The notes beneath the pieces are model-generated. The model did no database searches, had not been told where the DNA came from, and saw only the letters and a list, made by a program, of their open reading frames with translations. Source: Brevibacterium sp. 239c (GTDB lineage Bacteria > Actinomycetota > Actinomycetes > Actinomycetales > Brevibacteriaceae). Taken from it: a DNA stretch of 64,000 bases. Of this stretch, positions 46,596 to 55,614 are shown piece after piece; within the stretch, counting starts at the first letter, position 1, and each line of letters starts with the position of its first letter. The stretch is taken from contig NZ_FXZH01000011.1 in assembly GCF_900169365.1 (NCBI RefSeq), positions 62,001-126,000 on the forward strand, read 5' to 3'. The position numbers and the translations under genes were made by a program.

Positions 46596-47926
46596 TGCAG
46601 ATCTCTTTCGGAGTGTGCCGCAGCGGCAGCCACCATCGCCGTGGTGATCGTCGCTATCGTCTCCGGAGTCGAAATGTAGGGCGGCATCGTGTAGATGTGC
46701 TGCCGGAAGGGCCGCAGCCACACGCCGTGCTCGGCGGCGATGCGCGTGGTGAGTCCGACATCGACCGGGCGGTCGAGTTCGATGACGCCGATGCCACCGG
46801 TCACACGCGCCTCGGTGACGTGTGCCAGCTCTCGAACCGGGGAGAGACCGGATTCGAGGGTCGGAGAGATACGGGCGATGGCCTGCTCCCAGCCGCTCGT
46901 ATCATCGGCGAAAAGCAGTCCGACCGAGGCGGTGGCTGCCGCGCAGGCCAGCGGATTGGCCATGAAGGTCGGTCCGTGCATGAGCGCCCGGTGGGAGGAG
47001 GCGGTGATGACCTCGGCTATCGGGCCGCTGCACATGAGGGCTGCCAGCGTAAGATAGCCGCCGGTCAGCGCTTTGCCCAGGCACATGACATCCGGGGTGA
47101 TGCCGGCCGACCGGCAGGCGAAATCGGCGCCGGTGCGTCCGAATCCGGTGGCGATCTCATCGGCGATGAGCACGGCGTCGATCTCGTTGGCCAGTCGCCG
47201 GAGCGCCCACAAGGCGGCTGGGTGATAGGCGCGCATGCCGCCAGCGCCCTGAAAGAGAGGTTCAACGATGATACCAGCGAGTTCGGACCCATGCGCGTCG
47301 ACGAGGTTCTCAGCCAGGACTACCCATGCATCGACTTCGGCGGTGGAAGCCTCCGGCAGCGGAGGACGCGGCAGGAACAGCTGAGAGGCCAGCAGCCCGG
47401 CGAAATCGGCGTGCATCCCGCCGACCGGATCGCACACGCTCATCGCTCCGCTCGTGTCACCGTGATAGGCGCCTTCGAGGGCGAGGAAGCGTCCGCGGTC
47501 ACGTCCGCGAGCCTGTTGATACTGGATGGCGAGCTTGAGCGCGACTTCGACCGAGACCGAGCCTGAGTCGGCCAGGTAGACATGGTCGAGTCCGGCAGGT
47601 GTGACCGCGACGAGACGCTCGGCCAGGTCGACGGCCGGCCCATGAGTCAGACCGCCGAACATGACATGCGAGAACGAGCGAACTTGGGCTGTCAGTGCCG
47701 CGTCCATGACCGGGTGGCGGTAGCCGTGGACAACCGCCCACCACGAGCTCATTCCGTCCAGGAGCCGATGCGTCGTGCCGGACGCATCACACAGTTCCAC
47801 ATGGGGACCGGCTGCACCGGTGACTGAAAAATGCGCCCCAGAATCGAGCGGACCATAGGGGTGCCACAGGAGACCAGCATCCCTCTCCAGGGTACTTTGG
47901 GGGCCTGATCGTGCCGACTCAGGCAT
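46592..47926 (-). CDS. bioA: Adenosylmethionine-8-amino-7-oxononanoate aminotransferase
   Basis: A 444-aa PLP transaminase making 7,8-diaminopelargonate with S-adenosylmethionine as amino donor. Motifs: LWHPYGPL, LLDGMSSWWAVVHGY (substrate pocket), EGAYHGDTSGAMSV, IADEIATGFGRTG, and the PLP lysine in CLGKALTGGY. I chose the ATG at 47926, which overlaps the bioB end by 8 bp and has GAGG 9 nt before it, over a GTG at 47950. Confidence 0.93.
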   Translation of the reverse strand: MPESARSGPQSTLERDAGLLWHPYGPLDSGAHFSVTGAAGPHVELCDASGTTHRLLDGMSSWWAVVHGYRHPVMDAALTAQVRSFSHVMFGGLTHGPAVDLAERLVAVTPAGLDHVYLADSGSVSVEVALKLAIQYQQARGRDRGRFLALEGAYHGDTSGAMSVCDPVGGMHADFAGLLASQLFLPRPPLPEASTAEVDAWVVLAENLVDAHGSELAGIIVEPLFQGAGGMRAYHPAALWALRRLANEIDAVLIADEIATGFGRTGADFACRSAGITPDVMCLGKALTGGYLTLAALMCSGPIAEVITASSHRALMHGPTFMANPLACAAATASVGLLFADDTSGWEQAIARISPTLESGLSPVRELAHVTEARVTGGIGVIELDRPVDVGLTTRIAAEHGVWLRPFRQHIYTMPPYISTPETIATITTAMVAAAAAHSERDLQ

Positions 47927-49169
47927 TGGGAGAAACCTCTGTGCCAGCACCGCGGCGACGGATCGTCGGAATCGTCACGCCCGAGTTGCCTGCCTCGTAA
48001 CCGACAGGCGCCAGTGGTTTGCCGCACGGCAGTGTGCCGGCTGAGACTGGTACCGATGCAGCCTCGCTCGATGCGCCGGTGCCGGCAGCGAACGCACCTT
48101 CGCCGTTCGCGTGGCCGGGTGCTTCGCTGTCGAAGGCAGCGTGATGGGCTGCCCGGTGGGCCTTGAGCTCGTCACGCAGCTGCTGGGCACTCTCGGTGCC
48201 GACAATCTCGAACCCGCCATCGACGATCATGTCGAGATCCTCTTCGGCAGCCTGGCCCTCCGAAGTGAGGTAGTCGCCGAGGAACAGGGAATTGGCCACA
48301 TTCAGCGACAGCGACTGCAGCGAACGCAGGTGCATTTCGCGGCCGCCGGCGATGCGCAGTTCGCGATCCGGGCACAGGAAGCGCACAGCGCACAGAATCC
48401 TCACACAGTGCTGCGGGGTCAACGTGTTGGTGCCCTCCAAAGGAGTGCCGTCGAAAGGGATGAGGAAGTTGACCGGGATCGAGTCGGAGTCGACAGCCTT
48501 GAGCGATTCGATCGCCTCGATGATCTGGTCGTTCGTCTCGCCCAAGCCGACGAGGAGTCCCGAGCATGGGGAGAGGCCGGCGCCGCGAGCCCTGTCGACG
48601 GTGTCGACCCGGTCGGCGAAGGTGTGCGTCGAGCAGATGTCGGCGTAGTGGGACTCAGCGGTGTTGAGGTTGTGGTTATAAGCATCGACTCCGGCCTCTT
48701 TGAGGCGCTGCGCCTGGCCATCCTTGAGGAATCCGAGACAAGCGCAGACCTCGACGTCGGGAGTGGCAGATTTGATTTCCTCAACCATTCCCGAGACGCG
48801 CTCGACATCCCGGTTCGACGGACCGCGGCCGGAAGCCACGAGACAGACGCGCGAGGCACCTCCGGCCAGGCCGAATTCCGCCTGGCGCTTGGCCTCTTCC
48901 TTGGGCAGCCAGGAATACTTGAGGATCTCCGCTTCGGAGCCTAGGCGCTGCGAACAATAGCTGCAGTCCTCCGGGCACAGCCCGGACTTGAGGTTGACGA
49001 GGTAGTTGACCTTGATGCGCTTGCCGAAGTGCTCGCGCCGCAGCCGGGCTGCGGCTGCGACGAGGTCGAGCAGATCCTCATTCGGGGACGACAGGATCGC
49101 GCGGGCATCGGAGGCAGTGGCCGGGGTGCCGGAGAGCACACTCTCGGCGAGTGACAAGTAGTTAACCAT
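47919..49169 (-). CDS. bioB: Biotin synthase with an extended C-terminus
   Basis: A 416-aa radical SAM enzyme inserting sulphur into dethiobiotin. The [4Fe-4S] motif is CPEDCSYC; YNHNLNTAESHY and the [2Fe-2S] ligand regions follow. After the normal end near residue 340 there is a tail of about 70 residues rich in Ala/Gly/Ser, longer than the roughly 350-aa typical size. The ATG at 49169 is chosen because AATAAT, a good -10, ends 6 nt before it, which makes the message leaderless. Confidence 0.92.
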   Translation of the reverse strand: MVNYLSLAESVLSGTPATASDARAILSSPNEDLLDLVAAAARLRREHFGKRIKVNYLVNLKSGLCPEDCSYCSQRLGSEAEILKYSWLPKEEAKRQAEFGLAGGASRVCLVASGRGPSNRDVERVSGMVEEIKSATPDVEVCACLGFLKDGQAQRLKEAGVDAYNHNLNTAESHYADICSTHTFADRVDTVDRARGAGLSPCSGLLVGLGETNDQIIEAIESLKAVDSDSIPVNFLIPFDGTPLEGTNTLTPQHCVRILCAVRFLCPDRELRIAGGREMHLRSLQSLSLNVANSLFLGDYLTSEGQAAEEDLDMIVDGGFEIVGTESAQQLRDELKAHRAAHHAAFDSEAPGHANGEGAFAAGTGASSEAASVPVSAGTLPCGKPLAPVGYEAGNSGVTIPTIRRRGAGTEVSPNA

Positions 49170-49175
49170 AATCCA

Positions 49176-49193
49176 ATTATTGAACACCGTTCA
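49176..49193 (-). promoter_or_regulatory. BioQ-type operator overlapping the bioB promoter
   Basis: TGAACACCGTTCA at 49181-49193 is a perfect 5-bp palindrome with 3-bp centre, matching the TGAAC-N3-GTTCA pattern of BioQ (TetR-family biotin repressor of Actinobacteria). On the minus strand it abuts the -10 hexamer AATAAT (49181-49176), so bound repressor would block polymerase. bioQ is not in the window. Confidence 0.75.
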
Positions 49194-49479
49194 GGAGAGA
49201 GCAAAATCGAGCTCTCCGGACGCAGCCGCATCCGCCACCTCCAGACGTCCTCCACCTTCGGAATGATCAATGGCCGGAAGAACGGCTTACAATGACACTT
49301 GAGCGCTTCGACGGACTCGTCACTTTCATCCCCTGGCTACGTGGCAGCACTCGACCCGGCACCCAGGTGAGCAAAGCGCCACTCGGCTCACCTCCGGTGG
49401 TGATAGTCTCCATCCGCCTGATGGCGTGGCAGCTCGGAGTGGGCGGCTCCCTGAAGCGAACTGAAGATCTGGTTGACTT

Positions 49480-50065
49480 CGCCAGTCATATACCATCCGA
49501 TCACCTCACAGCAGCAGGATCCTGACCAGGGTCTCCCGATCGTGATCCTCTCGAAGCCGGAAGAGGCTGGTGCCCTGGATGAGTCGTATGAGCTGGCCCG
49601 AGAGGTCGGTGCCGAACTCATCATCGCCAACGCCCCGGATGCCGACAGGTTCTCCGCAGCTATCTCGGATTCTGCACTCGCGGCCGACTACAGTCAGCTA
49701 TCCGGCGACGAGGCGGGCCCGCTGCTGGGCGAGGACATCACGAGCAGGCAGACCGGAGCTCCGGACGGCAGTGTCTTTACGAACTCCATCGTGTCCTCGC
49801 GTGGTCTCGCCGCTGCCGCACGTGCTCACGACATCCGTGCCTTCAACCCTCTCACTGGTTTCAAATGGATCTCCCGCGTTCCCGGCCTGCCCTTCGGCTT
49901 TGAAGAAGCCTTGAGCTACTGCGTGGATCCGACCGTCGTCCGCGACAAGGACGGTAATTTCTCCACCGCACCCCCTGAGCTTCCGCCTCGAGGACGTCTC
50001 ACTCATCGCCGAAGCGATGACCCGTCTGTGAGAGAATCCGCCGACCACGCTGACCGGTTCATCTG
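49480..50065 (+). pseudogene. Decayed partial copy of the sugar phosphate mutase gene
   Basis: The translation aligns with the middle of the intact mutase: PEEAGALDESYELAREVGAELIIA, then APDADRF (first metal Asp changed to Ala), SIVSSRGLAAAA, LTGFKWISR, GFEEALSYCVDP. About 34 residues after RDKDG are missing, and a frameshift plus TGA end the frame near the motif ENPPTTL. Neither end of the gene is present. It lies in the same orientation as the intact gene, with the bio operon between them. The 286 bp upstream of it hold no gene. Confidence 0.85.
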
Positions 50066-50123
50066 TCGTCGATCACCGGCGATCGCCTGACCGATTCGGA
50101 CATCCCTCAGGTCGCTTCCCTGA

Positions 50124-51659
50124 CTACCTCCGCAGCAGTTCGGCAGCCTTTTCACCGATGACGACCGTCGGCGCATGAGTATGGCCGCGAATGATCTCCG
50201 GCATCACGGACGCGTCAGCAACGCGAAGCCCACTGACCCCCCGAACCCGCAGCTGCGGGTCGACGACCGATGACGTGTCGGTGCCCATCCTGGCTGTCGA
50301 AGTCGGGTGATAGAGCGTATGCGAGGTACCCTCGAGTGCGGCGGAGAGCCGCTCTTCAGCAGGAAGGCGTTCAGCACCGAGCGGCGCTATGTAGCGGCCG
50401 CTGGTGACAGCGGAGATCGACGGGGAGGCGATGATGTCGCTGACTATGCCCAGAGCCCGCAGCATCGTCGCCCGATCAGCACCTTCGGGATCGGAGAGGT
50501 ACCCCGCATCGATGATGACCTTGTCGCCAGGATCGGCTGAAGCCAAGGTGATGCTGCCTCGGCTCTGTGGCTGCAGAAGAACCGGGCCGAGAGAAACTCC
50601 GTGGCTAGGGATCCCATTGAGCCCCTCCTGCACGTATGCGACCGGTGCGAAGATCACTTCGATGTCCGGAAGGGCCAGAGACTCTTTCGAACGTACGAAT
50701 CCATATGCCTCAGCAACGTTCGATGTCAGCATCCCCTTACGCCGAACGAGGTAGTTGAGGACACTGCGGAGCTTTGTCGCGTCCTTGAGAGTACCGCTTT
50801 CAACCTCGAGGCAGAACAGACTCGAGAGATGATCTCGCATGTTCTTCCCCACCTCGGGAGCATCAACGAGGACCGGAATTCCGTGTGAATTCAGCTGTGC
50901 GGGGTCCCCGATACCGGAGAGCATAAGCAGCTGGGGGGTATTGACAGCACCAGCGCTGAGGACGACTTCGCGCCTGGCCTTCGTTTCGAAGCGCGCTCCA
51001 TCGACCACATAGGAGACTCCAGTGGCGCTGTGCCCGTCAAAGAGCACCTTCTCAACCAATGCCTCGGTGCGCACCGTAAGGTTCGCCCGTCCCTTGGCTG
51101 GCTTCAAGTATGCCTGTGAAGTGTTGTGGCGAGCCCCTCTGAGCTGGGTCACCTGAGCCTGTGTGAAGCCTTCGGGCCGCGCAGAATTCGCTTCCTCGAT
51201 TCGATAACCTGCCTCGGCCGCGGCGTTGAGGAAGGTTCGAGTCAGAGGTCGAGGGGCAATTTGAGCGGTGACGCTGATATCGGTGGCTTCGAAGGTCGGT
51301 GCCAATGCTTCCCACCCCCACGCAGGTCCGGCCAATGCGGCCCAGTTCTCATAATCAGCAGCGTACCCTGGCACCCACATCATTGCGTTGAGCGAAGAAG
51401 AACCGCCGAGTACTTTTCCACGCGGCCAGTACACAGTGCGGCCGTCCAGACCTGGTTGCGGAGTTGTCTCGTAGTTCCAATCGACAGAAGACTTGAACAG
51501 CTGGGAGAACGCGGCCGGGATCGAGATTTTGGAGTCCGTGTCCGCTGGGCCGGCTTCAAGCAGCAGCACCGAGACATCGGGGTCTTCGGACAGGCGCGAG
51601 GCGATGACGGCTCCGGACGAACCGGCGCCGACGACGATGTAATCAAATTGATCAGTCAT
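50124..51659 (-). CDS. GMC-family FAD-dependent oxidoreductase (choline-dehydrogenase-like)
   Basis: A 511-aa flavoprotein oxidising an alcohol to an aldehyde. FAD motif YIVVGAGSSGAVIASRL at residues 7-23, GGSSSLNAMMWVPG near 80, ARHNTSQAYLKP, and the C-terminal active-site part HTLYHPTSTARMG and IIRGHTHAPTVVIGEKAA, where many relatives have GNTNAP. GGAG lies 8 nt before the ATG at 51659. The adjacent aldehyde dehydrogenase would take the product further. The alcohol is unknown; choline is not implied by the context. Confidence 0.88.
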   Translation of the reverse strand: MTDQFDYIVVGAGSSGAVIASRLSEDPDVSVLLLEAGPADTDSKISIPAAFSQLFKSSVDWNYETTPQPGLDGRTVYWPRGKVLGGSSSLNAMMWVPGYAADYENWAALAGPAWGWEALAPTFEATDISVTAQIAPRPLTRTFLNAAAEAGYRIEEANSARPEGFTQAQVTQLRGARHNTSQAYLKPAKGRANLTVRTEALVEKVLFDGHSATGVSYVVDGARFETKARREVVLSAGAVNTPQLLMLSGIGDPAQLNSHGIPVLVDAPEVGKNMRDHLSSLFCLEVESGTLKDATKLRSVLNYLVRRKGMLTSNVAEAYGFVRSKESLALPDIEVIFAPVAYVQEGLNGIPSHGVSLGPVLLQPQSRGSITLASADPGDKVIIDAGYLSDPEGADRATMLRALGIVSDIIASPSISAVTSGRYIAPLGAERLPAEERLSAALEGTSHTLYHPTSTARMGTDTSSVVDPQLRVRGVSGLRVADASVMPEIIRGHTHAPTVVIGEKAAELLRR

Positions 51660-51707
51660 AGGTGATGCTCCTTTGTGCACAGTGCACGATGACGGTCTGG
51701 AAAGTGT

Positions 51708-53474
51708 TCAGGCTTGGAATGCGTGGAAGAATATGCTGGGCAGCTTTGCCCAGCTGGGGCTGGCGGCGAATTCAGTCAGAGCCCGGCCAGTGCGGGCTGC
51801 GCTGCGTGCTGTGACGAACCACGGTGGTTTGGGAAACAGTGAGAACTCCCCACCGAGGACTGACCGGGGGAAGGGGCGGAACGGCCCGGAGACAACGGTC
51901 CGCTCGGTCTGCGGGATGAGCAGCATGTTGTGCACGACGCCGATCCCGCTCTGCACGTCTTTCAGCGAGTGCCCGGGGAAGGCGCCCCACGTGGCCTTGG
52001 GAGTGAGGAAAGCCAGGCCGGTCCACACATTGATTCCGATCGACCCGTAGCGCAGCCGTTCGATCTCGGCGTCGAATCGTGATCCCAACGCTTTGTGTGT
52101 GCCGGGGGCGATGATGACGTTCGCCCCCAGGGTGCCAGCGAGCCTGTCGTTGGCATAGTCAACAGCCGAACGGAGGAAAGCTGCGCTGTTTTCGCTCCGA
52201 TGCTCGGCAGTGCTGTTTCCGGCAGAGATGATTTTGATGCCGAGAACCGCAGCGAAGTATTCGGTGGTTTCCACATCGGCAGGCTGATCAGAATCGATTG
52301 TGACCAGAAGTCGCTGCCCGTGGGAAAAGGACTCGACGTTCTCATGATCAGCCGCCGCCTGGTGCAGTCTGTTCTGGCTGCCTGCGTACCACGGAGTTCG
52401 CGAGTCGATGCGCTCCAGCGCATCTTTGAGCGCATGAAGGAACTCGTCACGTTGGCTCCAGTGCGCGTCGATGATGATTGTCTGAGCGGCGATGCAATTG
52501 TGGCCGGCATTGTGCAACCGCATAGTGGCGATGTTCTCCGCCTGGAATCTCAGGTCCGCTTTCGACCATGCGCCGGGCACAACGATGATAGGAGAGACTC
52601 CGCCGAGTTCGCTGGTGATGGGTTTGCCAAGGACCGGCGCATCGGAATGGTCGCTGCCGTGTTCGCCCCAGACGATTCGGTCATGGGTGGTGATGCTGCC
52701 GGTGATATGCACATGAGAGATGTCGGGATGTTCGCTCAGGTACTGACCGACCTCGGCGCCGCCTTGGACGATCCTCAGAAGATCGGCGTCGATAAGAGGG
52801 CCCAGCGCTTCCCGGTACACCGACAGGAGCGGCGCCAAGGAGGGGTTGATCTTGAGGAGACTGGCTCGATTGTGAGCGATGAGTTCCGTCAGCACATCCA
52901 AGGGCCCGATCGAGGTAATGTTGCCAGCTCCGAGGACGAGGCTGATCCCACCGGCCCTGCCGAGTTGCCTGGCTCCCAGCCCGGCGCCCGTACGCACTTC
53001 CTCGGCAGTGACACCAGGTAGGGTCCACACCCTCGCGGAGAAACCGTGGAACAGGACCGACTCGAGAAGATCGGCTGGCAGCACCTTCCAGGTCAGTCTG
53101 CCTCCGGCTGTCTTCGCCGGTTCGATCCCGTCCACCGGAGAGCTGCCAGCTGCCAACCGTCGCAGGCTCGCAGCGGCGGAAGAGAATCCAGCCAGAGCAG
53201 CGTACGGGCCGGACATCCATTCCTCACCGACCAGCTGAGACTCGGGGTCCACCCCTTTGATATCCGCAGCCGTACGAGTCCACCGAGTCACATTCCGGGC
53301 GATCGACTCATGTGTGCGTTCGAGCAGGCGTGAGCGTTGGGCCAACGACATGTCCGCCCAGGCCCGCACTCCTGAACCCAATGAGGTGATCGCGTCGTCC
53401 AGACGAACGGTATCCAAGGGATAGGCGGGCGCGCCGAGCCTCGCATGCGGCTGCGCAATATTGCCGGTAGTCAT
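51708..53474 (-). CDS. Aldehyde dehydrogenase superfamily protein, long form
   Basis: A 588-aa member of the ALDH superfamily, about 100 residues longer than usual. NAD-site and catalytic features: ISLVLGAGNITSIGPLDVL, KINPSLAPLL, HVHITGSI, the general-base glutamate in TSELGGVSPII and the nucleophile cysteine in NAGHNCIAAQTI. The C-terminal 90 residues (after IGVVHNMLL) extend beyond the normal fold. GAGGAG precedes the ATG at 53474. It lies 48 bp upstream of the GMC gene on the same strand and is likely cotranscribed with it. Confidence 0.85.
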   Translation of the reverse strand: MTTGNIAQPHARLGAPAYPLDTVRLDDAITSLGSGVRAWADMSLAQRSRLLERTHESIARNVTRWTRTAADIKGVDPESQLVGEEWMSGPYAALAGFSSAAASLRRLAAGSSPVDGIEPAKTAGGRLTWKVLPADLLESVLFHGFSARVWTLPGVTAEEVRTGAGLGARQLGRAGGISLVLGAGNITSIGPLDVLTELIAHNRASLLKINPSLAPLLSVYREALGPLIDADLLRIVQGGAEVGQYLSEHPDISHVHITGSITTHDRIVWGEHGSDHSDAPVLGKPITSELGGVSPIIVVPGAWSKADLRFQAENIATMRLHNAGHNCIAAQTIIIDAHWSQRDEFLHALKDALERIDSRTPWYAGSQNRLHQAAADHENVESFSHGQRLLVTIDSDQPADVETTEYFAAVLGIKIISAGNSTAEHRSENSAAFLRSAVDYANDRLAGTLGANVIIAPGTHKALGSRFDAEIERLRYGSIGINVWTGLAFLTPKATWGAFPGHSLKDVQSGIGVVHNMLLIPQTERTVVSGPFRPFPRSVLGGEFSLFPKPPWFVTARSAARTGRALTEFAASPSWAKLPSIFFHAFQA

Positions 53475-53648
53475 GTTCTCTGCTCCTCGTTGAGCCAGTT
53501 CGCTCGCAGGTTCCATCCTGCTCTGGCCGCTTCATTGCCTTCAGTGATGCCAGCATATCCACGACCGGTCGTCTTCCCCTATGGGCGGCGACCTAGACCT
53601 TGAGCGAAACCATTGTGCCTGCGCACAAGCAACAGTCACCCTGGCTTG

Positions 53649-54800
53649 ATGAACCTCAACGGTGAGCAGAGCGGCTCCAGTCCAGCATCAGTCGGCACTC
53701 ACCCTGCCTCGAGGCTGGATATCGACTGCCTTGCTCGCCTGATCGCCGATGACATCATCACCGGAGACCAAGCTTACGCAGAGAAGCACATCCCGATCGA
53801 GATTCTGGTCGACCTCATCACACCGAACATCCATTCCCTCCTCAACTATTTGGAAGGTGGGACTCTCGATCTCGGTCCTGCCTACAACACGGGACGGGTC
53901 AAGGCCGAACACGGGATGGAGCTGTCGGGTGTCCTCCATGCCTATCGCTTGGCCGGTTTGAGGTTGTGGCGGGAGCTGGCGATGACCCCGGATAGCGAGT
54001 ACAGCGGCAAGGACGTGTTCCCTCTGGGCGCCGAATTGTGGACGGCTCTCGACGATCTCTCCACAGCTGCGGCCGAAGCTCACCGAGAGGCCACCGGGGC
54101 GCGTGAGCGCTGGGCCGAACAGTCTCGCATCGCCGCCGTCATCGACTTGCTCTCATCGACCGTGACATCCGAACGCCGAAATACCGCAGCCCACCTGCTG
54201 CAACTTGACGATCACTCGCGCTTCTTCGTCATGCTGACCGATGCACAGGCTTCGGGCATCGAGGTCCTGGGCGCGTGCACACATTGGGCTGAGATCGATG
54301 GTGGCCGAGTGTGTCTTTTGGCTCTACGCGACAGAACGGAGTTTCTCTCCACGACCAGTGGCGCCAGAGCAGGATTCAGCGAGGAATTCCATTGCCTCGA
54401 TGATGCGGCCGAGGCCGCGCGTCAAGCTCGCATCGCGCTGAAGTGCCTGAATGATCGGGCCGAAGGCATTTATCACTTCGGACAATCTCCGACGGATACC
54501 CTCATCTGCTCCCAACCATCACAAGCCCGACAGTTGGTCAGACGAACCTTTGCCGAGTTGCGCACCCAGCCACAACCGAATCGTGACATGCTCCTCGACA
54601 CGTTCGAAGCGTGGGTCGAAAGTGGCGGCTCGCTCTCCAGAGCCAGCGAGGCTCTTTACTGCCACCGCAATACCGTGAACTATCGGCTGCGCAAATTCGA
54701 GACCTTGGCTTCTCGGTCGATTTCCGACCCTGCAGATCTGACAGCGCTGACCACCGCCTTGCGAACCATCCGCCTTTTGGATTGGCCAGAGTCTGCCTGA
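53649..54800 (+). CDS. PucR/CdaR-type transcriptional regulator
   Basis: A 383-aa regulator divergent from the ALDH-GMC pair. The N-terminal half is an all-helical RsbR/PucR-associated domain (LEGGTLDLGPAYNTGRVKAEHGMELSGVLHAYRLAGLRLW), the middle has GGDEF-like character, and the C-terminus carries the PucR HTH (ESGGSLSRASEALYCHRNTVNYRLRKFETL). It probably controls the dehydrogenase pair. The ATG at 53649 is preferred over the GTG at 53613, but no good ribosome-binding site precedes either. Confidence 0.82.
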   Translation: MNLNGEQSGSSPASVGTHPASRLDIDCLARLIADDIITGDQAYAEKHIPIEILVDLITPNIHSLLNYLEGGTLDLGPAYNTGRVKAEHGMELSGVLHAYRLAGLRLWRELAMTPDSEYSGKDVFPLGAELWTALDDLSTAAAEAHREATGARERWAEQSRIAAVIDLLSSTVTSERRNTAAHLLQLDDHSRFFVMLTDAQASGIEVLGACTHWAEIDGGRVCLLALRDRTEFLSTTSGARAGFSEEFHCLDDAAEAARQARIALKCLNDRAEGIYHFGQSPTDTLICSQPSQARQLVRRTFAELRTQPQPNRDMLLDTFEAWVESGGSLSRASEALYCHRNTVNYRLRKFETLASRSISDPADLTALTTALRTIRLLDWPESA

Positions 54801-54875
54801 GGCTGCCCGGGACGCCAAGATCTGCCTGAGACCGTGTCCCGCAATTGGACGTAGCCTCACGCGTCGTATCTGAGC

Positions 54876-55529
54876 TCAGTCGCTCAGCTCCGCGAGGATT
54901 CCAGCCGATCCCGACAGCCCCAGACGAGACGCTCCTGCGGTAATCATCTCTTCTGCAGCTTCCACGGTGCGAATTCCGCCTGAGGCCTTGACACCGAGGC
55001 GATCGCCCACGGCTTCGCGCATGAGCGAGACGGCATGTGCGCTGGCTCCGCCTGCGGGGTGGAAACCGGTCGAGGTCTTGACGAAACCTGCATCTGCAGC
55101 CTCGGCGCGGCGGCAGGCTTCGACGATCTGTTCATCGTTCAAAGCTGCGGTCTCGAGGATGACCTTGACCAGGGCGTTGCCGCTGGCCGCGACGACGCCA
55201 CGAATGTCAGCCTCGACTGCGTCGAAGTCACCGGCAATGACCTGACCGACGTTGATGACCATGTCGACTTCGTTCGCACCGTCGGAGACTGCACGGGCAG
55301 CCTCGGCGGCCTTGATCTCTGGCTTGACCTGTCCGCTGGGGAAACCGACGACCGTGGCGACGACGAGATCGCCGGAATCGGAGACGGGAAGCATCGACGG
55401 GGATACGCAGATCGCGAGCACACCAAGGTCCTTCGCCTCTGACACGAGTGCTTCCACATCTGCAGGCGTGGCTTCGGGCTTGAGCAGCGTGTGGTCGATG
55501 ATCGCTGCGACTTCGGCTCTGCTGGTCAT
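54876..55529 (-). CDS. deoC: Deoxyribose-phosphate aldolase
   Basis: A 217-aa class I aldolase cleaving 2-deoxyribose 5-phosphate to acetaldehyde and glyceraldehyde 3-phosphate. [11 protein letters not shown] near the N-terminus, [27 protein letters not shown] (proton-relay Lys), and the Schiff-base lysine in [10 protein letters not shown], then [14 protein letters not shown] lies 8 nt before the ATG at 55529. It completes deoxynucleoside breakdown after DeoA and the mutase. Confidence 0.94.
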   Translation of the reverse strand: MTSRAEVAAIIDHTLLKPEATPADVEALVSEAKDLGVLAICVSPSMLPVSDSGDLVVATVVGFPSGQVKPEIKAAEAARAVSDGANEVDMVINVGQVIAGDFDAVEADIRGVVAASGNALVKVILETAALNDEQIVEACRRAEAADAGFVKTSTGFHPAGGASAHAVSLMREAVGDRLGVKASGGIRTVEAAEEMITAGASRLGLSGSAGILAELSD

Positions 55530-55614
55530 GTGGTTGTCCTCCAAGGTGAATGGTGCGGTGTGATTCGTACTGCGTGAGTTGGTACTGCGGTGATGCAATG
55601 CGCGTGACGGCGAC

